A stretch of DNA of 64,000 nt from assembly GCF_000744375.1 (NCBI RefSeq), contig NZ_JQLU01000005.1:1426001-1490000 (forward strand), written 5' to 3'. Both the position numbers and the translations under genes were made by a program. This document shows positions 1 through 7,668 of the stretch, in pieces; the stretch's first letter is position 1, and the number at the start of each line of letters is the position of its first letter. This DNA is from Carnobacterium gallinarum DSM 4847. Lineage in GTDB: Bacteria; Bacillota; Bacilli; Lactobacillales; Carnobacteriaceae. The notes below the pieces were generated by a model. It worked only from the letters and a program-made list of their open reading frames with translations. It made no database searches and was not told where the DNA came from.

Positions 1-1045
1 TAGGTGCTTCAAAAGTTGGCATATTTCTAAAGCCTTCTTCGATTTCATCAGCAGTTAAGTTCTTAACATCCCCGGTAAATAAAGCAGCAGTAATTTTTTC
101 AGATTCTTCTAACGCTTCTTTACCATGAACAAAGTTCGTCATTTCGCTAGCAAGTGTTTTTTGAGCTTCACGTTTGTGAGGTTCAGTTTCAACTTTTTCA
201 GCTAATGCTGTAATTTCTTCTTGTGTTAAGAAAGTGAAGAATTTCAAGTATCTCACAACATCACGATCATCTTGGTTTAACCAGAATTGGTAGAATTCAA
301 ATGGTGTTGTTTTTTCAGGATCTAACCAGATTGCGCCACCAGCAGTTTTACCAAATTTAGTACCATCAGCTTTTAGCATCAATGGAATTGTTAAACCAAA
401 GGCTTTTGCTTCAGAGCCTTCTTTTTTACGAATTAAATCTAATCCAGCAGTGATATTGCCCCATTGATCGGCACCACCAATTTGTAATTGCACATCATGA
501 TTTTTGAAAAGGTGCAAGTAGTCCATTGATTGTAGGATTTGGTAAGTAAACTCAGTAAATGAAATCCCAGTATCTAAACGACTTGAGACGATATCTTTCG
601 CTAACATTGTATTAATATTGAAGTTTTTACCAAAATCACGTAAGAAATCAAGTAATGTTAAATCATGTGTCCAATCGTAGTTGTTTACCATTGTGACATC
701 ATCATTACCACCAAAATCAAATAAATTTTGCATTTGAGCCGTTAAGGCATCTACGTTTTGTTGAACTTGTTCCATTGTTTGTAATTGACGTTCTGATGTA
801 CGACCACTTGGATCGCCGATTGTTCCAGTTGCGCCACCGATTAAGATGTAAGGATGGTGACCAGCTAATTGAAATCTTTTCATCATCATAAAGGGAATCA
901 AGTGACCGATATGCATACTATCGCCAGTCGGATCTACTCCACAATATAGAGAAATACTCTTTGTATTTACAAGCTCTCTTAAGCCTTCAGCGTCTGTTTG
1001 TTGGTTAATGGCATCGCGCCATTGTAATTCATCAATAATGTTCAT
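1..1045 (-). CDS. tyrS: Tyrosyl-tRNA synthetase, partial (3' end outside window)
   Basis: Class I aminoacyl-tRNA synthetase that charges tRNA-Tyr with tyrosine in the cytosol. Read on the minus strand from an ATG at 1045 behind AAGGAG, it begins MNIIDELQWRDAI. It carries the class I HIGH motif (HIGHL, residues 45-49) and a KMSKS-type loop in the form KFGKT followed by AGGAIWLD. About 348 residues are visible; the C-terminal S4-like RNA-binding part lies beyond base 1. A T-box leader precedes it, so it is tyrosine-regulated through uncharged tRNA. It looks like the housekeeping copy: it is divergent from the methyltransferase that follows and about 12 kb from the tyrosine decarboxylase genes, whereas in enterococci a tyrS copy directly precedes tdcA. 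Confidence 0.97.
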   Translation of the reverse strand, partial: MNIIDELQWRDAINQQTDAEGLRELVNTKSISLYCGVDPTGDSMHIGHLIPFMMMKRFQLAGHHPYILIGGATGTIGDPSGRTSERQLQTMEQVQQNVDALTAQMQNLFDFGGNDDVTMVNNYDWTHDLTLLDFLRDFGKNFNINTMLAKDIVSSRLDTGISFTEFTYQILQSMDYLHLFKNHDVQLQIGGADQWGNITAGLDLIRKKEGSEAKAFGLTIPLMLKADGTKFGKTAGGAIWLDPEKTTPFEFYQFWLNQDDRDVVRYLKFFTFLTQEEITALAEKVETEPHKREAQKTLASEMTNFVHGKEALEESEKITAALFTGDVKNLTADEIEEGFRNMPTFEAP

Positions 1046-1079
1046 TTTTCCTCACTCCTTCTATATATTAGAAAACAAA

Positions 1080-1348
1080 AAGCCCTATAAAACCAACTAA
1101 TGTTGATTTCATAGGGACGAATTCACCGTGTTACCACCCAAATTGTATTCCGCTCAACTATAAATGCTTGAAACGTAGAATACCACTCATAACTAGATAT
1201 CGATAGTTAAACGCTTGAGGTTAGTCAAGGGACTCCAGAGTGTACTTCGCGAATAGTTGTATGTGCTAGATCTCACCAAACTCTAGCTCTCTAAAAACAG
1301 GGACAACCTGCTACTGCGCTCGTTCATAGTCAATTTATTTATGAGATT
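1080..1348 (-). promoter_or_regulatory. Tyrosine T-box leader with terminator
   Basis: On the minus strand, upstream of tyrS, the leader contains the conserved T-box core TGGGTGGTAACACGGTGAAT (1121-1140). It is followed by a terminator whose stem pairs CCCTAT (about 1111-1116) with ATAGGG (about 1082-1087) before a T-run. Stem I carries AGAGAGCTAGAG and a specifier region GCGAAGTACAC in which UAC (Tyr) is the likely specifier codon (around 1238-1243). Uncharged tRNA-Tyr should stabilise the antiterminator and switch on tyrS. Confidence 0.93.
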
Positions 1349-1354
1349 GACCAA

Positions 1355-1383
1355 AGTATAAGCCAATAAAAAATCTTTGTCAA
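1355..1383 (-). promoter_or_regulatory. tyrS sigma-A promoter
   Basis: On the minus strand, TTGACA (1378-1383), a 17-bp spacer and TATACT (1355-1360) form a near-consensus promoter immediately upstream of the T-box leader. Confidence 0.88.
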
Positions 1384-1541
1384 CTACCAAATTTATTTAT
1401 GAGAAGGACTGAGCATGAAAAAACTTTATGAAAACAAGTCATATTCAGCACTTTAAAGGACAAAAGAAAAATTATTTTTTTAAAATTTAATTTAAAATGA
1501 GAAGGAAGTAACAATTCGCGAATATAGCGCTATTTTTTTGT

Positions 1542-1547
1542 TATAAT
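1542..1547 (+). promoter_or_regulatory. -10 element of the methyltransferase gene
   Basis: A perfect TATAAT lies 34 bp before the ATG at 1582. No clear -35 box is visible. The stretch 1384-1541 otherwise holds no gene that I can support. Confidence 0.5.
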
Positions 1548-1581
1548 AGTGGCAATAAGCACGGGAGTAGGAGGAAGCTAC

Positions 1582-2316
1582 ATGGAAGAAAATAAATATG
1601 ACAATTCCGCTTTTTTTGAACAATACAGTCAGATGGATCGATCTATTAAAGGATTAGCTGGTGCGGGAGAATGGCATGCTTTTGAAAAATTAATGCCTGA
1701 TTTTAAAGACAAACGAGTATTAGACTTAGGTTGTGGATTTGGCTGGCACTGTATTTATGCAGAAGAACATGGTGCCAGTTCCGTTATTGGAATAGATTTG
1801 TCAGAAAAAATGATTGCCGAAGCTAAAAAGAAAACCACTTCTAGTAGAATTCAATATAGTCAACAAGGGATTGGTGAGTTTGATTATTCAAAAAATCAAT
1901 TCGATGTAGTCTTAAGTTCATTGGCTTTTCATTACTTAGAATCCTTTGAAGAAATTTGTCGACATGTTGCAAATTGCCTAGTTACTGGTGGAGATTTTGT
2001 CTTCTCAGTAGAGCATCCGATTTTTACTGCGGAAGGGCGACAAGATTGGACGTATGATGAAGCTGGAAATAGTTTGAATTGGCCGGTGGATCGTTATTTT
2101 ATGGAATCTCAAAGAACAAGCATCTTCTTAGGTGAAGAAGTAGTGAAATATCATAAAACAATGACTACTTACTTAAATACTTTGCTTTTAAATGGATTTG
2201 AGATTACACAAATTGTTGAACCCTTGCCAGATGAAAGAATGTTAGATACAGTTCCGGGAATGAGAGACGAACTACGTAGACCAATGATGTTATTAATTGC
2301 AGCTAAGAAAAAATAG
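1582..2316 (+). CDS. Class I SAM-dependent methyltransferase
   Basis: A 244-residue Rossmann-fold methyltransferase of the Methyltransf_11/25 type. The SAM-binding motif I is VLDLGCGFG (residues 46-54). An acidic residue follows strand 2 (GIDLSEKM), and motif IV is FDVVLSSLAFHY. I start it at the ATG at 1582 behind AGGAGG, because the upstream in-frame GTG at 1549 falls on the promoter -10 box and has no ribosome binding site. It is monocistronic. The substrate cannot be read from the sequence; relatives methylate small molecules or act as uncharacterised SAM enzymes. Confidence 0.85.
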   Translation: MEENKYDNSAFFEQYSQMDRSIKGLAGAGEWHAFEKLMPDFKDKRVLDLGCGFGWHCIYAEEHGASSVIGIDLSEKMIAEAKKKTTSSRIQYSQQGIGEFDYSKNQFDVVLSSLAFHYLESFEEICRHVANCLVTGGDFVFSVEHPIFTAEGRQDWTYDEAGNSLNWPVDRYFMESQRTSIFLGEEVVKYHKTMTTYLNTLLLNGFEITQIVEPLPDERMLDTVPGMRDELRRPMMLLIAAKKK

Positions 2317-2446
2317 TAAGCGTCTTATCCTTTATGGTTTTATTAATAGAATATCATGACTTTTAAGAGATAATTTGATATAATCACCAAGAGTATTGCG
2401 GAACAAAGAGGGGTAAGAAGATAAGTTTCTGGAAGGGGTTTTGATT

Positions 2447-2773
2447 TTGCAGATAGATAAAATACGCGATCAAATGTTAGACCAATTTTTTGATGGTATT
2501 TTGGCATTAGAATCAAAAGAAGATTGCTTAGCGTTTTTCGATGATTTACTAACACTTAATGAAATAAAAACGATGGTGCAACGTTATCAAGTAGCAAAAA
2601 TGTTATATGAAAAGAAGACATACAGTGTGATTGAAAAGGAAACTCATGCAAGTACAGCGACAATTGCTCGAGTAAAACGTTCTTTATTCGATGGAAACGA
2701 TTCGTATGATATGTTATTCAAACGAATTGCAGCTACTAAAATGGACGTTACGGAAGAAGAAGAAACAGACTAA
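2447..2773 (+). CDS. yerC: YerC/YecD family TrpR-related DNA-binding protein
   Basis: A small (108 aa) helix-turn-helix protein of the TrpR superfamily, YerC/YecD subgroup. The opening MQIDKIRDQ resembles B. subtilis YerC, and the recognition-helix region reads HASTATIARVKR, the family hallmark. I choose the TTG at 2447, 8 bp after GGAAGGGG (2431-2438), over the TTG at 2441, because of spacing and the match to the family N-terminus. The target and ligand are not known from sequence. It is a single gene with its own terminator. Confidence 0.88.
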   Translation: MQIDKIRDQMLDQFFDGILALESKEDCLAFFDDLLTLNEIKTMVQRYQVAKMLYEKKTYSVIEKETHASTATIARVKRSLFDGNDSYDMLFKRIAATKMDVTEEEETD

Positions 2774-2788
2774 ACTATTCTAAAATAG

Positions 2789-2840
2789 AAACTACTTTTA
2801 AAGACCAAGTTGGAAAACTGTCTTTTAAGAGTAGTTTTTT
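2789..2840 (+). terminator. Rho-independent terminator after yerC
   Basis: The arms AAACTACTTTTAAAGAC (2789-2805) and GTCTTTTAAGAGTAGT (2820-2835) pair and are followed by a T-run. Confidence 0.85.
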
Positions 2841-2842
2841 AC

Positions 2843-3366
2843 TTTGTAAAATGAAAAAAATATTTTTTTTACACATCATTTTTTAATCACGTATGAAACT
2901 ATTAAAAAAAAATGAATGTTAAATATGTGAATAATCAGGTGTTTTCAAGCAAAAAAGTATGAAACGAAAAATGTAATAGTTCTAATAAATAAAAAGATAG
3001 AATTCGTAGATAACGTTTATTTGTTTTCCTGATAACTGTGAGTATATTTTTTACGTGAAAATGGATAGATAGCCTTGTTATTTAATTTAATCAGAATTAG
3101 GGACTTTTTTTGTCGTCATTTAATTTAGCAAAAATTAAAAAGGAAAATTTAAATTAAATAATGAGCATGAATGAATAATATAACAAGTATTTTAAATTTT
3201 ACTAATGATGTTTTATTCTATCAAGCGAAACTTTTTTTAAGAAATAAATAGTCTATCACTTAGATTGTTGAATTGTTTGTAAAATGAGAATAATTAAAAA
3301 GAGTATATAATAGGTTGTTTTTCAACCGTTTACAATAACATGTATGCTATAATTAGGAAATAAGAA
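2843..3366. other. AT-rich intergenic region before the teichoic acid operon
   Basis: About 520 bp with very high A+T and no supportable ORF. Near its end lies an extended -10 promoter (TGC-TATAAT, TATAAT at 3348-3353), about 30 bp before the tagB start region; no good -35 box is visible. The rest may hold regulatory binding sites but shows no clear repeat. Confidence 0.6.
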
Positions 3367-3382
3367 TAGGAGGTTGATACTA

Positions 3383-4489
3383 CTGAAAGAAATTTATCTT
3401 TTTTTATTAGGAATAATACCTATCTCTAAATTAAAGTTGGCTAAAATCGTTTATATGATGAGTTTTGCAAACAATGATGGAGAATTGATAGAAACATTAA
3501 GCAAAGAATATAAAGAAGAATTAGTCCTTTTTTACACGATGAATACTTATGAATACGCAAAAAAACTTGAAAAAAAAGGTGTCCGAATTTATCCATACCG
3601 CAAGTCCTTTTTATTATTATTCAATGGCATTTCCTTTTTTAAGAATGCAAAAATTATACTAGTAGACAATTATTTCCCTGAATTGGTGTTATCAAAGAAA
3701 GCAACACAATATGTAATCCAACTTTGGCATGCAAATGGTGCAATCAAAAAATTTGGTTGGGAAGCTAGTGACACTCAGCAACGAAGTCTCAGTGATCAAA
3801 GAAGATTTCAAAAAGTCTATGATAGTTTTACCAATGTAGTTGTTGGTTCAGATGAAATGGCAAAAATAGTTCTACGCAGTTATCGATTAAACCCGCAAGT
3901 TATTCTCCCCTTAGGAATCCCCAGAACAGACACACTTATTAATAACACAAACAAAAATAGTGGCACGACGATTCTTTATATGCCGACATTTCGGTCAGAT
4001 TGGAAGAGTTTAAAGGAAATTATTGATCAAGCCATCAGCGTTTTTGGAAAATTCCCTGAAAAAAATTTTTTAATTAGGTTACATCCAACGTTAAAACTAA
4101 AAAGCTCAGATGTCCGTTTACCTAATAACGTTAAGATAACATTTGATTTTTTATCGAATGTATTTAGTCAAAGTTGTCTGTTGATAACTGATTATTCAGG
4201 AGTAGTTTTTGACTATGTCTTACACAATAAACAAGCGAGTGTCATTTTTTATTGTCCTGATTTTGTACGCTATCAAGAAAATCCTGGTATTCAGTCTCAG
4301 TTTTTTTTAGAAAAAATTGGTCCAAAAACAGAGACTATAGAGGAGTTAGAGCAGGTTTTGAAATCGTTTGATGCTACAGTCTATCAAGATCGCTATACTC
4401 TTTTTGCCGCTAAATGGAATAAATACAATGATGGGAAAGCGCAAGAAAGATTGTTGAGCTATATTAAAGTGTTAGATCAAAAGAGGTGA
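3383..4489 (+). CDS. tagB: TagB-type teichoic acid glycerophosphate primase
   Basis: A CDP-glycerol glycerophosphotransferase family enzyme. TagB adds the first glycerol-phosphate to the ManNAc-GlcNAc-PP-undecaprenol linkage unit of wall teichoic acid at the inner membrane face. It has the TagB-like LWHANGAIKKFGW stretch, the sugar-phosphate segment ILYMPTFRSDW and the C-terminal DYSGVVFDY motif. A short hydrophobic N-terminus suits membrane association. The start is odd: AGGAGG (3368-3373) runs directly into a TTG at 3374, so the best-spaced initiator is a CTG at 3383, and no ATG lies nearby. Translation from 3374 would add only three residues. It is the first gene of the operon and its stop abuts tagA. 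Confidence 0.9.
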   Translation: MKEIYLFLLGIIPISKLKLAKIVYMMSFANNDGELIETLSKEYKEELVLFYTMNTYEYAKKLEKKGVRIYPYRKSFLLLFNGISFFKNAKIILVDNYFPELVLSKKATQYVIQLWHANGAIKKFGWEASDTQQRSLSDQRRFQKVYDSFTNVVVGSDEMAKIVLRSYRLNPQVILPLGIPRTDTLINNTNKNSGTTILYMPTFRSDWKSLKEIIDQAISVFGKFPEKNFLIRLHPTLKLKSSDVRLPNNVKITFDFLSNVFSQSCLLITDYSGVVFDYVLHNKQASVIFYCPDFVRYQENPGIQSQFFLEKIGPKTETIEELEQVLKSFDATVYQDRYTLFAAKWNKYNDGKAQERLLSYIKVLDQKR

Positions 4490-4498
4490 GTGATTCAA

Positions 4499-5287
4499 AT
4501 GGACACAGAGATAATCGGCGGCATTCCCGTTGATAATGTAACCTATGCCGAGATTTTATCAGATATGAAGCAATATATTGAACTGAATCAAAAAATGTTA
4601 ATTACTAGTGTGAATCCACAAATTTATTTAGAAGCCAAAAAAAATGACTTGGTCAAAGCTTATATTGAAAGAGCAACTCATCGTATTCCTGATGGTGTTG
4701 GAATAGTGAAGGTTTCCAAATGGCATAAAGGAAAGATTCAAAAGAGAATTATTGGCTTGGAAGTGATGAATGACTGTTTAGAATTTGCCAATCAGCATGG
4801 ACTGAAAATTTTTTTATACGGTGCCAAAAAAAACATCGTTGAAAATGCTAGTAAATCTATTCAAATAAGGTACCAGAATATCCAAGTTGTAGAGACGATT
4901 CACGGATATACGGTGATGAATGAGCAACAAATCGTCGATCAAATCAATAAAGTAAAACCTCATTTTTTGTTTGTAGCTTTAGGTTCCCCTCGACAAGAAC
5001 TATTTCTTCATAGAAATGTCGATCAGATAGAAGCCAATGTCTTTTTAGATGTAGGTGGTACATTTGATATTTTAGGCGGGGCGACGAAAAGAGCTCCTGA
5101 TTTTTTTATTCAACATAATTTAGAATGGTTATACCGATCGATTAAGTTGAAAAGATACTACCGAATTCTTCAAGTGTTTATTTTTTTATGGAAAGTATTT
5201 AAATTTACTTTTTTGGGGAAAATAACGAGAGTAAAAAAACATTTTAATGAAGCTGAGAGGAGAAAAAATGCTGAAGAAAAGCTGTGA
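4499..5287 (+). CDS. tagA: N-acetylmannosaminyltransferase of teichoic acid linkage unit (TagA/WecG family)
   Basis: A glycosyltransferase of the WecG/TagA/CpsF family (GT26) that transfers ManNAc from UDP-ManNAc to GlcNAc-PP-undecaprenol, the committed step of wall teichoic acid synthesis. Family hallmarks are TSVNPQIY, RIPDGVGIV (residues ~62-70), LFVALGSPRQE and DVGGTFDILGG. The C-terminal basic-hydrophobic tail (LKRYYRILQVF) probably binds the membrane. I choose the ATG at 4499 over the GTG at 4490 because the AGAGGTGA Shine-Dalgarno touches the GTG. Its 3' end overlaps the next gene by 20 bp. Confidence 0.93.
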   Translation: MDTEIIGGIPVDNVTYAEILSDMKQYIELNQKMLITSVNPQIYLEAKKNDLVKAYIERATHRIPDGVGIVKVSKWHKGKIQKRIIGLEVMNDCLEFANQHGLKIFLYGAKKNIVENASKSIQIRYQNIQVVETIHGYTVMNEQQIVDQINKVKPHFLFVALGSPRQELFLHRNVDQIEANVFLDVGGTFDILGGATKRAPDFFIQHNLEWLYRSIKLKRYYRILQVFIFLWKVFKFTFLGKITRVKKHFNEAERRKNAEEKL

Positions 5288-6437
5288 ATGGATATATCGG
5301 AGAATAGCGACTGTACTATTTAGGCTATTTGGTCGAAGAAATAAAACGGGTCTATTCTTTTTTGAAAGCTTTCATGGAAAACAATATAGCGGGAATCCTA
5401 AAGCAATCTATGAATATCTGAAGGAACACTATCCTGAATTTGAGTGTATCTGGGCAGTTAAAAAAGGGTATGAAGCTCCATTTAAACAAAATCAAGTTCC
5501 TTATGTCAGACGAATGAGCTTAAAATGGATGTATACAATGGCACGAGCACAATATTGGGTAGTGAATACAAGATTGCCTTTGTGGATGGAAAAAAGCAAG
5601 CATACGATTTATGTCCAGACATGGCATGGTACTCCTCTTAAAAAATTAGGGTTAGACATTCAGTCTGTTACGATGCATGGAACGAACACACGCAAATACC
5701 ATAAAGATATTAAACAAGAATCGCTTCGTTGGGATTACTTAGTTTCTCCAAATCAGTACAGTACACCGATTTTTAGACGAGCTTTTAATTATGATGGCCC
5801 TGTTTTAGAGGAGGGGTACCCTAGCAACGATGTATTCATTCGTGAAGCAAAGAAACCTGTCTTAGGCGTGGAAATTAGACAGAAGCTAGGATTATCAACT
5901 GAAACACCGATTGTTTTATATGCTCCAACTTGGAGAGATAATCAGCATAATGGACATGGTGGCTATTCTTTTGAGAACCAGTTTCCCTTTGATGAGCTAT
6001 TAGCTTTAGATCCAAGTCTTGTTATTTTGACAAGAATGCATTATTTAGTTGAGGATTCAGCTGATGAAGCAAGCGAGAATAGCCGAGTGTGGAATATGTC
6101 TAAGTATCCAGAAATTGCCGATTTATTTTTAATCGCAGATTATTTAATCACGGATTACTCAACAGTTATGTTTGATTTTCTTTTAATGGAAAAGCCTATT
6201 TTTCTATATATGTATGATTATGAAGTCTATAAACAAGAAATTAGAGGGCTTTATTTAACGAAAGAGGATCCATTACCTGGAAAAGTAGTTTTAACTAAAA
6301 GTGATTTAATCAGTGAATTTAGCCAAGCTCTAAAAACAGCTGATGGAACAAAATTCAGTCATAAACTTGATACATCTGCTTATGTGAAAAAAGAAGAAGC
6401 AACGTTTAACGTTATTAAAGCAATTATAGGAGGATGA
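5268..6437 (+). CDS. CDP-glycerol glycerophosphotransferase, TarF/TagF-like
   Basis: A 389-residue transferase that adds glycerol-phosphate from CDP-glycerol. It carries the family catalytic histidine motifs QTWHGTPLKKLG and ILTRMHYLV, the donor site VLYAPTWRDN and the C-terminal ITDYSTVMFDF. It is much shorter than the polymerase TagF and lacks its long N-terminal domain, so it may act like TarF (short primer extension) before the larger enzyme polymerises. The start is the ATG at 5268 with AGAGGAG upstream, inside the end of tagA. Its stop overlaps the tagD ribosome binding site, which implies coupled translation. Confidence 0.9.
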   Translation: MLKKSCEWIYRRIATVLFRLFGRRNKTGLFFFESFHGKQYSGNPKAIYEYLKEHYPEFECIWAVKKGYEAPFKQNQVPYVRRMSLKWMYTMARAQYWVVNTRLPLWMEKSKHTIYVQTWHGTPLKKLGLDIQSVTMHGTNTRKYHKDIKQESLRWDYLVSPNQYSTPIFRRAFNYDGPVLEEGYPSNDVFIREAKKPVLGVEIRQKLGLSTETPIVLYAPTWRDNQHNGHGGYSFENQFPFDELLALDPSLVILTRMHYLVEDSADEASENSRVWNMSKYPEIADLFLIADYLITDYSTVMFDFLLMEKPIFLYMYDYEVYKQEIRGLYLTKEDPLPGKVVLTKSDLISEFSQALKTADGTKFSHKLDTSAYVKKEEATFNVIKAIIGG

Positions 6438-6439
6438 AA

Positions 6440-6850
6440 ATGAAACGAGTAATTACTTACGGAACATTTGATTTGTTACATTATGGTCATATTAACTTAT
6501 TAAAAAGCGCAAAGGAGCAAGGCGACTATCTGATAGTAGCGTTATCTACGGATGAGTTCAACTGGAATGAAAAAAATAAGAAAAACTATTTTTCTTATGA
6601 AAAAAGAAAGCAGTTGCTAGAATCAGTTCGATATGTGGATTTAGTCATCCCAGAAAAAAATTGGAATCAAAAAGTAACAGATATGGAACGTTATTACATT
6701 GATACTTTTGTTATGGGAGATGATTGGCTAGGTAAATTTGATGAAACGCTAGCTGCTACAGGAGTGAATGTTGTTTATTTGTCAAGAACTCCAGAGGTTT
6801 CAACCACACAAATAAAAAATGATTTGTATGCACAAGAAGGAATCAAATAA
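6440..6850 (+). CDS. tagD: Glycerol-3-phosphate cytidylyltransferase
   Basis: Makes CDP-glycerol from CTP and glycerol-3-phosphate, the donor for the neighbouring transferases. At 136 aa it is the usual TagD size. It has the cytidylyltransferase signature GTFDLLHYGH (residues 8-17, with both HxGH histidines) and the C-terminal SRTPEVSTTQIK segment that closes over CTP. I use the ATG at 6440, 6 bp after AGGAGG, because the ATG at 6434 abuts it. Its stop codon TAA shares a base with the ATG of the next gene (TAATG). Confidence 0.96.
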   Translation: MKRVITYGTFDLLHYGHINLLKSAKEQGDYLIVALSTDEFNWNEKNKKNYFSYEKRKQLLESVRYVDLVIPEKNWNQKVTDMERYYIDTFVMGDDWLGKFDETLAATGVNVVYLSRTPEVSTTQIKNDLYAQEGIK

Positions 6851-7659
6851 TGAATTTATTCTATAGTCGTTCGTATCAACAGTTTGAGAGAGATGGATTA
6901 TTGTGGAAATATTTGCAGCAGTGCAGCGACAGAAAAGAAGAAAGTATTATTTTTGTCCCTTCTTTTAATCCTATAGATCAAAAGTTCTTGACACGCCAAC
7001 TAGATAAGCAGCAGCTAGATTACTCGAGTGTTCGCTTATTCGATATGGTTGCTATGCTACAGTCAAAAAATGGTGAAACGAACATTGATGAGCTTATTTC
7101 ATTAGAAACAATTCAAGCAATCGAATTAACGATAGCGAATCTGTGCTTGAATCAAAAAATAGATAGTGATTGCTTAGCGGATAATGGAATGATTTTAGAG
7201 CAGGATTCTAAAAAACAGGAAGCTTTTATGACGCAAAAGAGCTTAACTTTTGATCAAAGAATGATCGAACGTCATTTTATTAAGGGAAATTTGGTTTTGG
7301 AAAAAGTTTTTTCTAAAAATGATGACTTTTTCAGCAAGCGGGTTCTTTTTTCTAATCGAGAAGTGACATTAAGCTATAAGTTAGATTATTTATATTTAGT
7401 GACGATAATTTCTGAGGAGCAAAGGATCGATTATTATTTAAATGAACGTCAACAGATTATTATGACAAGGGATTTCAACAATAAGGATGAGAGAATTACG
7501 GATTTTACTACAATGAAAAGCTACGAGAAGCTAGAGTCTATAGTGCAGGAAATAATTGAAGAGCTATTTGTTACGTATGATATAAAAAATTTCTTTTTTC
7601 AAAAGGACAAAAATCAACCCCAAGTAAGATGTCCGGATGTAACCTACATTGAATGTTAA
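6850..7659 (+). CDS. Unknown protein in teichoic acid operon
   Basis: A 269-residue soluble-looking protein, translationally coupled to tagD through TAATG and followed after 9 bp by tagF. I do not recognise a family. It has no signal peptide and no clear membrane segment, and is rich in charged and aromatic residues. It begins with a segment like a glycosyltransferase sugar-recognition start (IIFVPSFNPID) but shows none of the catalytic motifs of its neighbours, and it ends in a Cys (VTYIEC). Its location implies a role in teichoic acid assembly or decoration. It might be a degenerate or accessory transferase subunit. Confidence 0.6.
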   Translation: MNLFYSRSYQQFERDGLLWKYLQQCSDRKEESIIFVPSFNPIDQKFLTRQLDKQQLDYSSVRLFDMVAMLQSKNGETNIDELISLETIQAIELTIANLCLNQKIDSDCLADNGMILEQDSKKQEAFMTQKSLTFDQRMIERHFIKGNLVLEKVFSKNDDFFSKRVLFSNREVTLSYKLDYLYLVTIISEEQRIDYYLNERQQIIMTRDFNNKDERITDFTTMKSYEKLESIVQEIIEELFVTYDIKNFFFQKDKNQPQVRCPDVTYIEC

Positions 7660-7668
7660 GGAGCGCAT

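Noticed and set aside
1549-1581. GTG at 1549 as the methyltransferase start
   Set aside because: It lies 2 bp after the TATAAT box and so would not be on the transcript; the ATG at 1582 follows AGGAGG.
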